Of a stretch of DNA of 64,000 nucleotides, positions 43,828-53,657 are shown piece after piece. The position numbers and the translations under genes are program-made. Each line of letters begins with the position of its first letter. The first letter of the stretch is position 1. The notes under the pieces are model-generated. The model made no database searches. It was not told the DNA's origin and saw only the letters and a program-made list of their open reading frames with translations. The stretch comes from Chryseotalea sanaruensis (GTDB lineage Bacteria; Bacteroidota; Bacteroidia; Cytophagales; Cyclobacteriaceae), in the NCBI RefSeq assembly GCF_003990915.1, contig NZ_BHXQ01000004.1:434001-498000 (forward strand). The letters run 5' to 3'.

Positions 43828-44370
43828 ATGAGATTATCACTTACCCTGATTGTTACTTTTCTATCTATTAACCTCGTTTTTGCACAACGTGAAATAGGAG
43901 AAGACACTGGTTGGAGTCTGAAGGATAGAATGTATGTTGGTGGTGGTTTAGGTATGGATGCCGGCCGCGACTTTAACGGTTACCGCTATTTTTATGCACA
44001 GGTATCACCAATACTTGGGTATATGCTAACACCGAAACTCTCTACAGGTGTTGGTATCAATTATACTTACTTAAATTATTCAGACCTGGATATTTCAACT
44101 TCTCAATATGGTGGAAATCCTTTTTTACGTTACAATGTAACAAACGAGTTATTCGCACTTACAGAATATAACTTTATCAGTGTTGATCCAGACATTTTTA
44201 ACGATAATAATGAGCGAGTAATATTCGAGCGTTTTCTGGTGGGTGCTGGTTATACGCAGCGAATCGGAACACGCGGGGCTCTTAACTTTGTCGCCTTATA
44301 CGATCTTAAGTTTACTAATTCAGGACCTTTCGGTTCACCTTGGGTTCTCAGGGTTTTCTTTTCCTTTTAG
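43828..44370 (+). CDS. Small outer-membrane beta-barrel-like protein
   Basis: This 180-residue protein has a signal peptide (L-S-L-T-L-I-V-T-F-L-S-I-N-L-V-F-A-Q) and a series of amphipathic strands rich in Y, G and F. It ends in W-V-L-R-V-F-F-S-F, a typical terminal strand of an outer-membrane barrel. It directly follows the DivIC/FtsB-like gene with no gap, so they are co-translated. It overlaps the convergent dehydrogenase gene by 4 bases. Function unknown. Confidence 0.8.
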   Translation: MRLSLTLIVTFLSINLVFAQREIGEDTGWSLKDRMYVGGGLGMDAGRDFNGYRYFYAQVSPILGYMLTPKLSTGVGINYTYLNYSDLDISTSQYGGNPFLRYNVTNELFALTEYNFISVDPDIFNDNNERVIFERFLVGAGYTQRIGTRGALNFVALYDLKFTNSGPFGSPWVLRVFFSF

Positions 44371-45446
44371 AAATTTACCCCAAATTTTTTCCCAAGCTCA
44401 GTAAGGTCTTCAACCACTTTGGCATTAAGCGGTATGCCACTGGTTAAGCGAATTTTCTCCATTTCTCTCTCAGGATCTCCGGGAATTAACACACGATCTT
44501 TTCCTTCTACAGTTTTGGCACTTCTAAAACGAGTTATCCATTTATCCATGTGTGTTTTAAATTCTTCGGCAGGTCTAAATGCATCAACACGCATGGCACC
44601 GAAAAAGTGACCTATACCCTCGCCCACCGGGTCGGCTGGTGGTTGTAAAAAAGCAACAAAGGGAGGAACCCAAGGGCCATAGTTAGCACCTGAGAGTACT
44701 GCCGAAAAAATATCAACCACAGAACCTAAAGCATATCCTTTATGGCTGCCATGTTCATAATCGCTGCCCAACGGAATAAGCGCACCACCATCCTTTAACT
44801 CATGTGGATTAGTAGAGGTATTACCATCCTTGTCTTGTATCCAGCCAGTGGGTGCTGTTTTATTTTTTCGTTGTAAAATTTCTAGTTTGCCATTGGCAGC
44901 AGTGGTGGTAGCAAGATCAGCAACAAAGGCAGGTTGCTCTTTAGCAGGCACTGCTACCGCGATGGGGTTGGTTCCCAATAGACGCTCCGTTGAAAAAGTT
45001 GGAGCAACAAGCGGACTCGCATTGGTCATGGCCATGCCGATCATATCGTGTTGCAAAGCCATCATAGCATGATAGCCAGCTATACCGAAGTGATTAGAGT
45101 TTTTAACAGAAACCCAACCAGTACCTGCAACTTTAGCTTTTTCTATGGCTATTTGCATGGCTTTAGGGGCAACCACTAAACCAAGACCGGAATCGCCATC
45201 TACTACTGCTGTGCTGGGCGTTTCATAAACTACCTTTACATTTGCTTGTGTATTAATGCGCTTGGCTTCCCATAATCTTACGTATCCGGATAATCGAGCA
45301 AGACCATGAGAGTCAATACCACGTAAATCGGCACTGAGTAACACATTGGTAGCCAATGCTGCGTCTTCAGGTGAGCAACCAATTTTTGCAAAAACAGTTA
45401 GAGCAAAAGATCGGAGCTGCTCAAAAGGGAGGGTAACGTCTGTCAT
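44367..45446 (-). CDS. Malate/L-lactate/ureidoglycolate dehydrogenase family (Ldh family) oxidoreductase
   Basis: This 359-residue cytoplasmic NAD(P)-dependent dehydrogenase acts on 2-hydroxy acids. Family features are G-I-D-S-H-G-L-A-R-L near residue 39, G-D-S-G-L-G-L-V near 77, N-S-N-H-F-G-I-A-G-Y-H near 113 (with the catalytic His), and G-S-H-K-G-Y-A-L-G near 233. Length is typical of the family. The exact substrate cannot be told. It stands alone on the minus strand, with a normal Met start at 45446. Confidence 0.93.
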   Translation of the reverse strand: MTDVTLPFEQLRSFALTVFAKIGCSPEDAALATNVLLSADLRGIDSHGLARLSGYVRLWEAKRINTQANVKVVYETPSTAVVDGDSGLGLVVAPKAMQIAIEKAKVAGTGWVSVKNSNHFGIAGYHAMMALQHDMIGMAMTNASPLVAPTFSTERLLGTNPIAVAVPAKEQPAFVADLATTTAANGKLEILQRKNKTAPTGWIQDKDGNTSTNPHELKDGGALIPLGSDYEHGSHKGYALGSVVDIFSAVLSGANYGPWVPPFVAFLQPPADPVGEGIGHFFGAMRVDAFRPAEEFKTHMDKWITRFRSAKTVEGKDRVLIPGDPEREMEKIRLTSGIPLNAKVVEDLTELGKKFGVNF

Positions 45447-45533
45447 GGCACAAAGATAGAACGAAGCTGAAATATTTTAAGTTATGGTATGGAATTAGCC
45501 CTATAACCGCATCTTCTTTATAAATTTCTATAT

Positions 45534-47153
45534 ATGAGAAAACTTATGCTAGTAGCCTTGTTTGCTTTAATGCATGTACAGGCCTATACACAAACCGAAC
45601 TACGCGTTGATAGTAAGATTACCGATGTAACAGTATTTTTAAATAAAGCGCAGGTTACACGAGAGGTTAAAACCAAGGTAGGCGCGGGTCGCAGTACTTT
45701 GGTAGTTACCGGGCTTACTGCATTGTTAGATCAACAATCCGTACAAGTATCGGGTAAGGGTAAGGTGGTGATTGAAGGAATCTCGCATCGCCAGAATTTT
45801 TTAAATGAATTCAATATGCCTGCTAAACTAAAATCACTGAAAGATTCCGTTGAGTTATTGCAAAGACAACTGCAATTAGAGCAGAGCCAGAAGGAAATCC
45901 TTAACAAGGAAGAGCAAATGTTGTTGAGTAACCAAAAAATTGGTGGCACACAAAGCAACCTAACAGTGGCGGAATTAAAAGCAATGTCAGACTTCTTTAG
46001 AACAAGAATGACTGATATAGTAACCACACGGATGAAGCATGAAGATAAAATCAGGAAGGCGAATGCCAGTATTGTGCGCTTGCAACGACAGATAGCAGAA
46101 CAAAATGATATGTATAGCCGCAATACAAGTGAAATTGTTGTGGCGCTTTCTGCGGATGCAGCAACAGCAGTAGAGTTGGAACTAAATTATGTAGTTGGCA
46201 ACGCTGGATGGCAACCCATTTATGATTTGAGAGCTACTAATACTAAAAGCCCTGTTCAGCTAAATTACAAAGCAAATGTTTACCAGAGCACAGGTGAAGA
46301 ATGGAATAATGTAAAACTTACCCTAAGTACCGCAAACCCAAGTGAAGGCGGTGTAAAACCTGAACTCTACACATGGCTACTTGATTTCTATATACCACAA
46401 CCTATTTATGGTAACAGGAAAATGGAAATGCAAAGTAAGCCAGCTATGCGTAGCATGGTTGCAGCTGAAGAATCTGCTGTGGTTGCTGATAGATTGCAAG
46501 AAGTAGAAAGTATGTCAGGATTTGTAAACACCATTCAAACTTCGCTCAATACAGAGTTTGCTATTAGTCTGCCATACACTGTGTCTTCTGCCAATAAACC
46601 AACAATGGTGGATATTAGAAGCTATGAGATGAAAGCAAGCTATGTATATTCAGTTGCGCCAAAGCTTGACAACGATGCATTTTTATTGGCAAAAGCAGTG
46701 GGTTGGGAAGATTTTAACCTGCTTCCTGGACAAGCCAACATATTTTTCGAAGGTACTTTTGTAAGCACCTCTTTTATTGATCCGAATTCTATTAAAGATA
46801 CGCTTGCAATTTCTTTAGGTCGCGATAAGCGGGTGGTAGTAAAACGTGAAAAACTAAAGGATTTCAGCAGCAGAAGGACAATAGGTAGTAATCAACGCGA
46901 CACCTATACGTTTGAGATATCTGTTCGTAACACTAAGGCAGAATCAATACAGCTTATCGTTGAAGATCAACTACCAATATCGATGAATAGCCAGATTGAG
47001 ATTACTGCGTTAGATAGTGGTGGTGCAAGGTTTAATAAAGAAACCGGTAAACTGATTTGGGAGGTAGGTTTACAACCCAATGAGACAAAGAAATTTCAAT
47101 TTAAATACGAAGTAAAATATCCAAAGGATAAGCAAATAAGCGGTCTAGAATAA
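45534..47153 (+). CDS. MuiA-like DUF4139 family protein
   Basis: This 539-residue exported protein has signal peptide M-L-V-A-L-F-A-L-M-H-V-Q-A-Y-T-Q. A DUF4140 domain follows (about 25-125, with I-T-D-V-T-V-F-L-N-K-A-Q-V-T-R). A long coiled coil (about 100-200) and a DUF4139 domain (about 205-539, with Y-V-V-G-N-A-G-W-Q-P-I-Y-D-L-R) complete the 'mucoidy inhibitor A' architecture. The molecular role is unknown. A terminator follows directly. Confidence 0.92.
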   Translation: MRKLMLVALFALMHVQAYTQTELRVDSKITDVTVFLNKAQVTREVKTKVGAGRSTLVVTGLTALLDQQSVQVSGKGKVVIEGISHRQNFLNEFNMPAKLKSLKDSVELLQRQLQLEQSQKEILNKEEQMLLSNQKIGGTQSNLTVAELKAMSDFFRTRMTDIVTTRMKHEDKIRKANASIVRLQRQIAEQNDMYSRNTSEIVVALSADAATAVELELNYVVGNAGWQPIYDLRATNTKSPVQLNYKANVYQSTGEEWNNVKLTLSTANPSEGGVKPELYTWLLDFYIPQPIYGNRKMEMQSKPAMRSMVAAEESAVVADRLQEVESMSGFVNTIQTSLNTEFAISLPYTVSSANKPTMVDIRSYEMKASYVYSVAPKLDNDAFLLAKAVGWEDFNLLPGQANIFFEGTFVSTSFIDPNSIKDTLAISLGRDKRVVVKREKLKDFSSRRTIGSNQRDTYTFEISVRNTKAESIQLIVEDQLPISMNSQIEITALDSGGARFNKETGKLIWEVGLQPNETKKFQFKYEVKYPKDKQISGLE

Positions 47154-47186
47154 AAAAGAAGCCCTCCGAAGAGGGCTTCTTTTTTT
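47152..47186 (+). terminator. Strong terminator after the MuiA-like gene
   Basis: Stem GAAGCCCTC / GAGGGCTTC with loop CGAA, an A-run on the left and a T-run on the right. The stem begins five bases after the stop codon. Confidence 0.93.
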
Positions 47187-47223
47187 CAATGATTTAAATC
47201 AGAGCTAATCGCTTGATTGACAA

Positions 47224-47253
47224 TTGCATTCTTCCTTTCTATTCGTACTTTTG
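47224..47253 (+). promoter_or_regulatory. Promoter of the TonB-dependent receptor
   Basis: TTG at 47224-47226, a 19-base spacer and an exact TACTTTTG at 47246-47253 fit the Bacteroidota consensus. Transcription would start near 47260, so the ATG at 47281 is the likely start rather than the longer in-frame extension. Confidence 0.82.
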
Positions 47254-47280
47254 GGCTCCAATTTAGCCCCCTGTCTATTT

Positions 47281-49248
47281 ATGTTTAAACCCTTTTTAGG
47301 AGCGGTTTTAATAATCGCTTTTGCGTCCGGTTTTGCCAAAGCACAAGACCTGGACTCACTACTGAACGTGAATGCCTTTACCGCAGAGAGTGATCTGCAA
47401 AAACAGCTTAATCAATCAACAAAAGTAGGTTCTGGATTTTCATTGACTACCCGAGAAACGCCAGGTATTGTAAGCGTGATTACACGTGAAGACCTTGAGA
47501 ATTCAGGTGCGCGTGATATTACTGATGTTCTACGACTTATTCCAGGTTTCGATATCTCGCAAGACCTGCAATTTGTACAGGGCGTAAGCTTGCGTGGCAA
47601 TTGGGCTAACGAAGGTAAAGTCCTTTTCTTGCTGGATGGTCAGCCAATGAATGACCTCCTTTATCAGACTGTTGCTCTGGGTAATCGTTTTCTCATTGAG
47701 ACAATAGAGAGGATTGAAATTATTCGTGGTCCTGGTTCAGCAATTTATGGTGGCTCTGCTGAATATGGTGTAATCAATATTATTACCAGAGCAGCGAGTT
47801 CTTTAAATGGAGTGGCGGTATTTGCAACCGGTGGTCTACATTCTTCAGCTGTAGGTCGTAGCAATGCAGGTGTAATGCTTGCACAAAAAAATAAAGACTT
47901 ATCATGGGATCTTACAGCCTATCAGGGAAAGGCAATTGCCAGTGACGGTGATTATCAGGATTATTTTGGAGAGTCTGATCCGGTGAATCTAACAGACCTT
48001 GCATCGTCAGACCCAACGAATATAAACCTTGGTATAAAATATAAGGATGCTTATGTGCGTGCTGTCTATGATAACTTTGAGGTAACAGATCCGACAACAG
48101 AAATTTCTTACCAGAGTTATTTCCTTGAAGCTGGGTATGCTTTTAAAATGAATGAGAAATTTACACTGGCACCAAAATTCCAGTTTCAAAAGCAGAACCC
48201 ATGGGATTATGATTATTACGAAACGCCTGAGAATGATTTTAATACGGATGCCCAACGCGTACTGGGGCAGTTAGATGCTAACTACGATTTAAGTAGAAGG
48301 GTTAACATAAATATGGGGGCGTTGTACTTTCAAGATAAGGGCGTTGATAATCTTTATGAAGAAACGCTTATACTGAAAAATTACGCATTCTATACTCAGG
48401 CCTTATTTAAACATCGTCTGGCGAATGCCACTCTTGGTTTCCGCTTCGAGAAAAATAATCGCTACGATGGTGCTTTCGTACCACGCATGGCGCTCACGAA
48501 AAAGATTGAAAATCTTCATTTTAAACTTTTATACAGCAGGGCTTTCCGTTCTCCTTCAATACAGAATGTAAAACTTGACACAACGGGGGCATTACCAGAA
48601 ATTTCTGATGTTTTTGAATTAGAAGTTGGTTACCAATTTACACCCGAAATGTTGCTTTCTGTTAATGCTTTTTACTTATCGACTAAAGATGTGCTCATTT
48701 ATGGCTTTGAAGAGACAGATGTCGATTTTAATGAATGGTATGAAAACTATGATAAATCAGGGAGTCGTGGACTGGAATTGATTTACAGTGTGCGAAAAGC
48801 TTTATGGTATGTTAATGCCACTTATTCTTTTAGTGAGGCCTTAGCTGGAAACACAGTGGATAAATACATCGTAACGCAAACAACAAGGCAATATGCAGGT
48901 CAGTTAGCGCACAAGTTCACTTTACAAGCAAATGTTTATGCAACAAAGAAATTGTCTGTTAACGCCTCATTGATAGCAGGTGGCAAGCGCTTTGCATACT
49001 TATCTGATTTGAATGGGGAGGGCGTTGTGTCTGAAGAGTTACCAGCTTATACCCTGGCAAATATTTACTTAAACTATAAAAATTTACTTCCTGGCCTGAA
49101 TATTGGAGTAGGGGTTTATGATTTATTAAATGAGAAACCAGCAATTGCTCAAGCTTATAACGGAGAATATGCTCCATTGCCAGGCAGAAGCCGGGAGCTT
49201 GTTCTTAAACTATCGTATCAATTAAATTTCAAGAGTGATGAGAAGTAA
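47281..49248 (+). CDS. TonB-dependent outer-membrane receptor
   Basis: This 655-residue receptor has signal peptide MFKPFLGAVLIIAFASGFAKA. A plug domain follows (about 55-165) with T-P-G-I-V-S-V-I-T-R-E-D-L, G-A-R-D-I-T-D-V-L-R-L-I-P-G and I-R-G-P-G-S-A-I-Y-G. The 22-strand barrel follows to the C-terminus, ending in L-S-Y-Q-L-N-F-K-S-D-E-K. It imports a ligand using TonB energy; substrate unknown. It overlaps the following YfiR-like gene by 11 bases, indicating a shared job, perhaps sensing or signal control by the periplasmic YfiR partner. Confidence 0.94.
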   Translation: MFKPFLGAVLIIAFASGFAKAQDLDSLLNVNAFTAESDLQKQLNQSTKVGSGFSLTTRETPGIVSVITREDLENSGARDITDVLRLIPGFDISQDLQFVQGVSLRGNWANEGKVLFLLDGQPMNDLLYQTVALGNRFLIETIERIEIIRGPGSAIYGGSAEYGVINIITRAASSLNGVAVFATGGLHSSAVGRSNAGVMLAQKNKDLSWDLTAYQGKAIASDGDYQDYFGESDPVNLTDLASSDPTNINLGIKYKDAYVRAVYDNFEVTDPTTEISYQSYFLEAGYAFKMNEKFTLAPKFQFQKQNPWDYDYYETPENDFNTDAQRVLGQLDANYDLSRRVNINMGALYFQDKGVDNLYEETLILKNYAFYTQALFKHRLANATLGFRFEKNNRYDGAFVPRMALTKKIENLHFKLLYSRAFRSPSIQNVKLDTTGALPEISDVFELEVGYQFTPEMLLSVNAFYLSTKDVLIYGFEETDVDFNEWYENYDKSGSRGLELIYSVRKALWYVNATYSFSEALAGNTVDKYIVTQTTRQYAGQLAHKFTLQANVYATKKLSVNASLIAGGKRFAYLSDLNGEGVVSEELPAYTLANIYLNYKNLLPGLNIGVGVYDLLNEKPAIAQAYNGEYAPLPGRSRELVLKLSYQLNFKSDEK

Positions 49249-49750
49249 ATTTATTTTACTGGTTATCTGTGTAGCTGCGTTAAGCTTTGTTGCTAAGGGA
49301 CAAACAACCAACTACCAGGCATATTCTGTTTTTGTTTATGGCATGACAAAGTATATGTCTTGGCCATCTAATAATAAAGCAGAGTTTGTTATTGTGGTGT
49401 TTGGCAAGTCGAAGGTGTACGATGAAATGATGAAAGGGCTATCCGGAAAAACCGTAAACGGCTTACCGATAAAGATTGTCCAGGCTGAAGATATTTCAAC
49501 GGTTGGTGAACCTCATATCCTTTATGTTTCTGAAGGTAAGAGCGGGCAATTAGACGATGTTAAAAAAATGACTTCAGGAAAGCCTGTATTAATTATCGGA
49601 GAACGTGAAGGATTGCATAAGAAGGGAGCAGGTATGAGTTTCATTGCGATCGATAATAAATTGCGTATCGATATCAATAATGTTGAGCTTTCAGGAAGAA
49701 ACATAAAGACTTCTACTCAAATGCAGGCCCTTGCTCACGAGATTATTTAA
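49238..49750 (+). CDS. YfiR/DUF4154-like periplasmic protein (member 1)
   Basis: This protein of about 170 residues has a signal peptide (M-R-S-K-F-I-L-L-V-I-C-V-A-A-L-S-F-V-A-K-G-Q) and the YfiR pattern: Y-G-M-T-K-Y-M-S-W-P near 31, then I-L-Y-V-S-E-G-K-S, and a final I-D-N-K-L-R-I-D-I-N-N-V. YfiR in Pseudomonas inhibits a membrane diguanylate cyclase. No GGDEF protein is adjacent here; instead it is coupled to a TonB receptor by an 11-base overlap. The start is the ATG at 49238 (a GTG three bases earlier is also possible). Two more family members lie at 53658 and 54274. Confidence 0.87.
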   Translation: MRSKFILLVICVAALSFVAKGQTTNYQAYSVFVYGMTKYMSWPSNNKAEFVIVVFGKSKVYDEMMKGLSGKTVNGLPIKIVQAEDISTVGEPHILYVSEGKSGQLDDVKKMTSGKPVLIIGEREGLHKKGAGMSFIAIDNKLRIDINNVELSGRNIKTSTQMQALAHEII

Positions 49751-49780
49751 AGGTTATAGTAGTTACTCCGAATAATTGAA

Positions 49781-49808
49781 AGAGTCAGCCTTAGTGCTGG
49801 CTCTTTTT
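49781..49808. terminator. Terminator between YfiR member 1 and ppx/gppA
   Basis: Stem AGAGTCAGC / GCTGGCTCT (one G-T wobble) with a short loop, then five T's. It serves the plus-strand operon and may also work in reverse. Confidence 0.8.
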
Positions 49809-50739
49809 ATTTTAAGGAAGCGAGTATTCCTTCTTTAAGTGCATAAGTAGATACCCTTATTTGTTTGAAAGTGTATTTATCCAATAGAAAATTTATTAAA
49901 CAACATGCTACCACAATCATATCTACGCGCATTTCGATCATTCCGGGTATCATCATGCGATCTTCCCGGTTTTTGATCAATAGCTCTTCATAGATGTCAT
50001 TAAATCCCTGAATGCTTAGTGGCGTTTCAATATCTTCTACGCTACTGTTCAAGTCATGTTTTATACAATGAATATCACTTAAAGTATCGAATGTACCCGA
50101 AGAGCCGACAAGTGTTTTTGGCTTCCATTGGTTAAGTGCATCAAATAAGGCTGGTAATTGAGAAGCGAAGTATTGATTAAGTTGGTCGATTTCATTTTGA
50201 TCGATTGGATCAGTGCGATGAAACATTTCGAGCAACCGTTGGGCACCTATTTCAAAACTTTGCTTCCATACAATTTCTTTTTCATTACCAATGATAAATT
50301 CAACACTACCTCCACCTATGTCCATTACTAATGAATAATCCCTTCCCAATGCAAGCCCTGAGCGCACGCCCATAAAAATGAGCTCTGCTTCTCTGTCCCC
50401 CGAAATAATGTTAATGTCTATACCCGCTTTTTCTTTGAAGGTCTTTACCACCTCTGAAGCATTTTTTGCATTGCGAAGGGCACTAGTGCCAAATGCAAAA
50501 ATGGCCATGGTATCATATTGATCGATGGTAGTTTTAAAGCTTGCTAAGGCACGAACAGCCCTTTCTATGGCATCTGGCTGAATTATACCCTCGTTAATAC
50601 CGCGCTGGCCTAATCGAACAGCTAGTCGCTCCCTGTAAATAAAAGTATATTGTTCTTTTACCTTCTCAGCAATAAGCAGGTGAAAAGTATTGGTACCGAG
50701 GTCAATAATGGCTATTCTTTCCTGCATATTTTTGGACAC
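49807..50739 (-). CDS. Ppx/GppA family phosphatase
   Basis: This 310-residue protein has the actin-like Ppx/GppA fold that hydrolyses polyphosphate or (p)ppGpp. Visible motifs are I-A-I-I-D-L-G-T-N-T-F-H-L-L near residue 9, V-R-L-G-Q-R-G-I near 42, F-G-T-S-A-L-R-N-A near 83, and V-M-D-I-G-G-G-S-V-E-F near 139. It lacks the C-terminal HD-like part of long Ppx enzymes. Which substrate dominates is unknown. It is convergent with the YfiR gene. Confidence 0.93.
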   Translation of the reverse strand: MSKNMQERIAIIDLGTNTFHLLIAEKVKEQYTFIYRERLAVRLGQRGINEGIIQPDAIERAVRALASFKTTIDQYDTMAIFAFGTSALRNAKNASEVVKTFKEKAGIDINIISGDREAELIFMGVRSGLALGRDYSLVMDIGGGSVEFIIGNEKEIVWKQSFEIGAQRLLEMFHRTDPIDQNEIDQLNQYFASQLPALFDALNQWKPKTLVGSSGTFDTLSDIHCIKHDLNSSVEDIETPLSIQGFNDIYEELLIKNREDRMMIPGMIEMRVDMIVVACCLINFLLDKYTFKQIRVSTYALKEGILASLK

Positions 50740-50771
50740 GCAAAAATAGAAGGATTTACCATTTAGGCTTC

Positions 50772-50799
50772 TTGTATAGCCTAAAGGGCGCTATATTTC
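50772..50799 (+). promoter_or_regulatory. Probable promoter of the acyl-CoA carboxylase gene
   Basis: TTG at 50772-50774 and TATATTTC at 50792-50799 with a 17-base spacer roughly fit the consensus, 24 bases before the ATG. Confidence 0.45.
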
Positions 50800-50823
50800 G
50801 GGCTGTTATTATTTAAAGAGATC

Positions 50824-52395
50824 ATGACGAAAAGGAGCATAAACGACCCGGTATTGCAGGCTAAATTTGATGAACTGGACCGCAAAAATAATGAATCATT
50901 GCTGGGAGGAGGCGCCAAACGTATTGAGCAGCAGCATGCTAAAGGGAAACTAACTGCGAGGGAAAGAATACACCTATTGATGGATGAAGGTTCTTTTGAA
51001 GAGCTGGATAAATTTGTAATGCACCGATCCAAAGATTTTGGATTAGATAAAGAATATTATCTGGGCGATGGTGTAGTTACCGGATATGGCACCGTTTCGG
51101 GGCGTTTGGTTTATGTTTTTTCACAAGACTTTACTGTTTTTGGGGGCTCACTGTCCGAAACACATGCCGAGAAAATAGTTAAGATCATGGACATGGCCAT
51201 GAAAAATGGAGCACCTGTAATAGGTTTGAATGATTCTGGTGGTGCGCGTATTCAAGAAGGTGTGGTGTCACTCGGTGGTTATGCAGATATTTTTTATCGT
51301 AATACACTGGCTTCTGGAGTTATTCCACAGATATCCGCTATCATGGGCCCATGCGCAGGTGGTGCAGTATACTCACCAGCTATTACTGATTTCATCTTCA
51401 TGGTAGAGAACACCTCTTTCATGTTTGTAACTGGGCCTAACGTTGTAAAAACAGTAACACACGAAAACGTAACAGCAGAAGAGTTGGGTGGTGCTTCTAC
51501 CCACAGCACTAAAAGCGGTGTAACACATTTTGCATCCGCTAATGAAGTAGAATGTATTCAAAATATTAAACAGCTGCTTAGCTATCTTCCACAAAATTGT
51601 GAGGACACTGCACCACGCAAAGCTTATACAGAAGGTAATGAACTGAGACCAGCGCTTAACACCATTATTCCGACTAACCCTAACCAGCCTTACGACATGC
51701 GTGAGGTGATTAGTGGTGTGGTTGATGAGAGTTCGTTTTTCGAAGTGCATAAAAATTTCGCTGAAAATATTGTAGTCGGTTTTGCCAGATTAGGAGGAAG
51801 AAGCATCGGTATAGTTGGTAATCAGCCAGCGGTATTAGCTGGTGTTTTAGATATTGATGCAAGTGTAAAAGCAGCACGCTTTGTTCGTTTCTGCGACTGT
51901 TTCAATATTCCGTTGTTGGTATTTGAAGATGTGCCGGGTTTTCTACCAGGTACAGATCAGGAGTGGAACGCCATTATTACCAATGGTGCCAAATTGTTAT
52001 TTGCATTTTCAGAAGCCACCGTGCCTCGCGTAACTGTAATTACACGTAAGGCTTATGGCGGTGCGTATGATGTAATGAACAGCAAACACATCGGTGCAGA
52101 CTTAAACTATGCATGGCCTACTGCTGAAATTGCAGTGATGGGCGCTAAAGGCGCAGCCGAAATTATTTTTAAGAAGGAAATTGCAGAAGCTGCTGATCCA
52201 AAAGCAAAACTAGATGAAAAGGTAGACGAGTACACACGTAAGTTTGCAAACCCTTATCGTGCTTCGCATCGTGGGTTTATCGATGAAGTAATTTATCCTG
52301 ATCAAACTCGTGAAAAATTAATGCGTGCCTTTAAGATGCTGGAGAATAAAGTAGATAAGCTACCGAGGAAAAAGCATGGTAATATTCCGCTGTAA
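50824..52395 (+). CDS. Acyl-CoA carboxylase carboxyltransferase (propionyl-CoA type)
   Basis: This 523-residue cytoplasmic subunit transfers carboxyl from biotin to propionyl- or acetyl-CoA. Two crotonase-like halves are visible: [13 protein letters not shown] and G-K-L-T-A-R-E-R-I near residues 27-50, [10 protein letters not shown] near 139, [10 protein letters not shown] near 177, and [12 protein letters not shown] near 371. The C-terminus matches PccB (K-H-G-N-I-P-L). The biotin carboxylase subunit is not in this window. Confidence 0.95.
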   Translation: MTKRSINDPVLQAKFDELDRKNNESLLGGGAKRIEQQHAKGKLTARERIHLLMDEGSFEELDKFVMHRSKDFGLDKEYYLGDGVVTGYGTVSGRLVYVFSQDFTVFGGSLSETHAEKIVKIMDMAMKNGAPVIGLNDSGGARIQEGVVSLGGYADIFYRNTLASGVIPQISAIMGPCAGGAVYSPAITDFIFMVENTSFMFVTGPNVVKTVTHENVTAEELGGASTHSTKSGVTHFASANEVECIQNIKQLLSYLPQNCEDTAPRKAYTEGNELRPALNTIIPTNPNQPYDMREVISGVVDESSFFEVHKNFAENIVVGFARLGGRSIGIVGNQPAVLAGVLDIDASVKAARFVRFCDCFNIPLLVFEDVPGFLPGTDQEWNAIITNGAKLLFAFSEATVPRVTVITRKAYGGAYDVMNSKHIGADLNYAWPTAEIAVMGAKGAAEIIFKKEIAEAADPKAKLDEKVDEYTRKFANPYRASHRGFIDEVIYPDQTREKLMRAFKMLENKVDKLPRKKHGNIPL

Positions 52396-52425
52396 TTAGC
52401 AATTTGAAATTTTGAATTTTAGAAT

Positions 52426-53496
52426 ATGGATAAGAAGAGCAAAAAGTTTTTATACGACTATTTAAACAATGCATCACCAACAGGTTTCGAATCTTCTGGT
52501 CAGGAGATATGGTTGGATTATCTTAAGCCATACATTGATGATTATATTGTTGATGTATATGGTACTGTTGTTGGTGTAATAAACCCAAAAGCAGCTTACA
52601 AAGTAGTGATTGAAGCACATGCCGATGAGATTTCATGGTTTGTCAACTACATCACCGATGATGGCTACATCTATGTGCGCAAAAATGGAGGTTCCGATCA
52701 TCAGATTGCACCGAGTAAACGCGTAAACATTCATACTGAAAAGGGAATAGTAAAAGGTATTTTCGGCTGGCCTGCTATTCATGTTCGCGACTCTTCCAAG
52801 GAAGAAGCTCCGTCATTGAAGAACATCTTTATTGATGTAGGTGCAGAAAGTAAGAAGGAGGTTGAGGGTATGGGCATACATGTAGGCTGCGTAATCACTT
52901 TCGAAGATGAGCTAATGGAGTTAAATAACGATTGGCTGGTTGGCCGCGCCCTGGATAATCGTATGGGTGGGTTTATGATAGCAGAGGTGGCTAGAAGATT
53001 AAAAGAAGACAAGAAGAAGCTGCCTTTCGGTCTCTATATCGTCAACTCGGTGCAGGAAGAAATTGGTCTTCGGGGTGCTGAAATGATTTCGCGCAGAATT
53101 AAACCTGATTTGGCAATTTGTACAGATGTTACTCACGACACACAGTCGCCCATGTACAATAAAAAGGAAAGTGGCAATTTGAAGGCAGGCTCAGGCCCGG
53201 TGCTATGCTACGGCCCAGCTGTTCAGAACAATGTTTTAAAAATGGTTTTACAAACAGCTGAAAAGCAAAAAATACCCTTCCAACGTCAAGCCGTTTCCCG
53301 ATCTACCGGTACAGATACGGATTCATTTGCCTATTCTGCAGAGGGGGTAGCATCTGCTTTAGTTTCGCTTCCGCTCAAATACATGCATACAACTGTAGAA
53401 ATGGTGCATAAAAAGGACGTGGAAAATGTAATTCAGTTAATTTATCAGTTCCTTTTGCAGCTCAAATCAGGGCATGACTTTAGGTATATTAAGTGA
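52426..53496 (+). CDS. M42 family metallopeptidase (glucanase/aminopeptidase type)
   Basis: This 356-residue cytosolic metal-dependent peptidase has S-P-T-G-F-E near residue 17, I-E-A-H-A-D-E-I-S-W near 65, D-N-R-M-G-G-F near 181 (metal-binding Asp), V-Q-E-E-I-G-L-R-G near 213 (catalytic and metal Glu) and T-G-T-D-T-D-S-F-A near 300. The family includes tetrahedral aminopeptidases. It starts 30 bases after the carboxylase; the gap holds a half tract of the TTGAATTTT words. Confidence 0.93.
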   Translation: MDKKSKKFLYDYLNNASPTGFESSGQEIWLDYLKPYIDDYIVDVYGTVVGVINPKAAYKVVIEAHADEISWFVNYITDDGYIYVRKNGGSDHQIAPSKRVNIHTEKGIVKGIFGWPAIHVRDSSKEEAPSLKNIFIDVGAESKKEVEGMGIHVGCVITFEDELMELNNDWLVGRALDNRMGGFMIAEVARRLKEDKKKLPFGLYIVNSVQEEIGLRGAEMISRRIKPDLAICTDVTHDTQSPMYNKKESGNLKAGSGPVLCYGPAVQNNVLKMVLQTAEKQKIPFQRQAVSRSTGTDTDSFAYSAEGVASALVSLPLKYMHTTVEMVHKKDVENVIQLIYQFLLQLKSGHDFRYIK

Positions 53497-53590
53497 TTTT
53501 AAGCAAAAAAAGCCATTTTTTATATAAAATGGACTTTTAATAGCACAGCATTTGTAAAAACCTTACATCAGAAAGTTTGAGTTTTATATA

Positions 53591-53624
53591 GGCCTCTCCA
53601 GATTGTTGGGGAGGCCTACTTTTG
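53591..53624 (+). promoter_or_regulatory. Hairpin overlapping a -7 box before YfiR member 2
   Basis: TACTTTTG at 53617-53624 matches the -7 consensus. Immediately upstream, arms 53591-53599 and 53608-53616 (GGCCTCTCC / GGGGAGGCC, one mismatch) form an inverted repeat reaching the box itself. No TTTG -33 is seen at normal spacing. It could be a terminator for the M42 gene lacking a T-run, or an operator. Confidence 0.55.
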
Positions 53625-53657
53625 TATCAACAAATGACACAAAAACTCTCAAACAAC

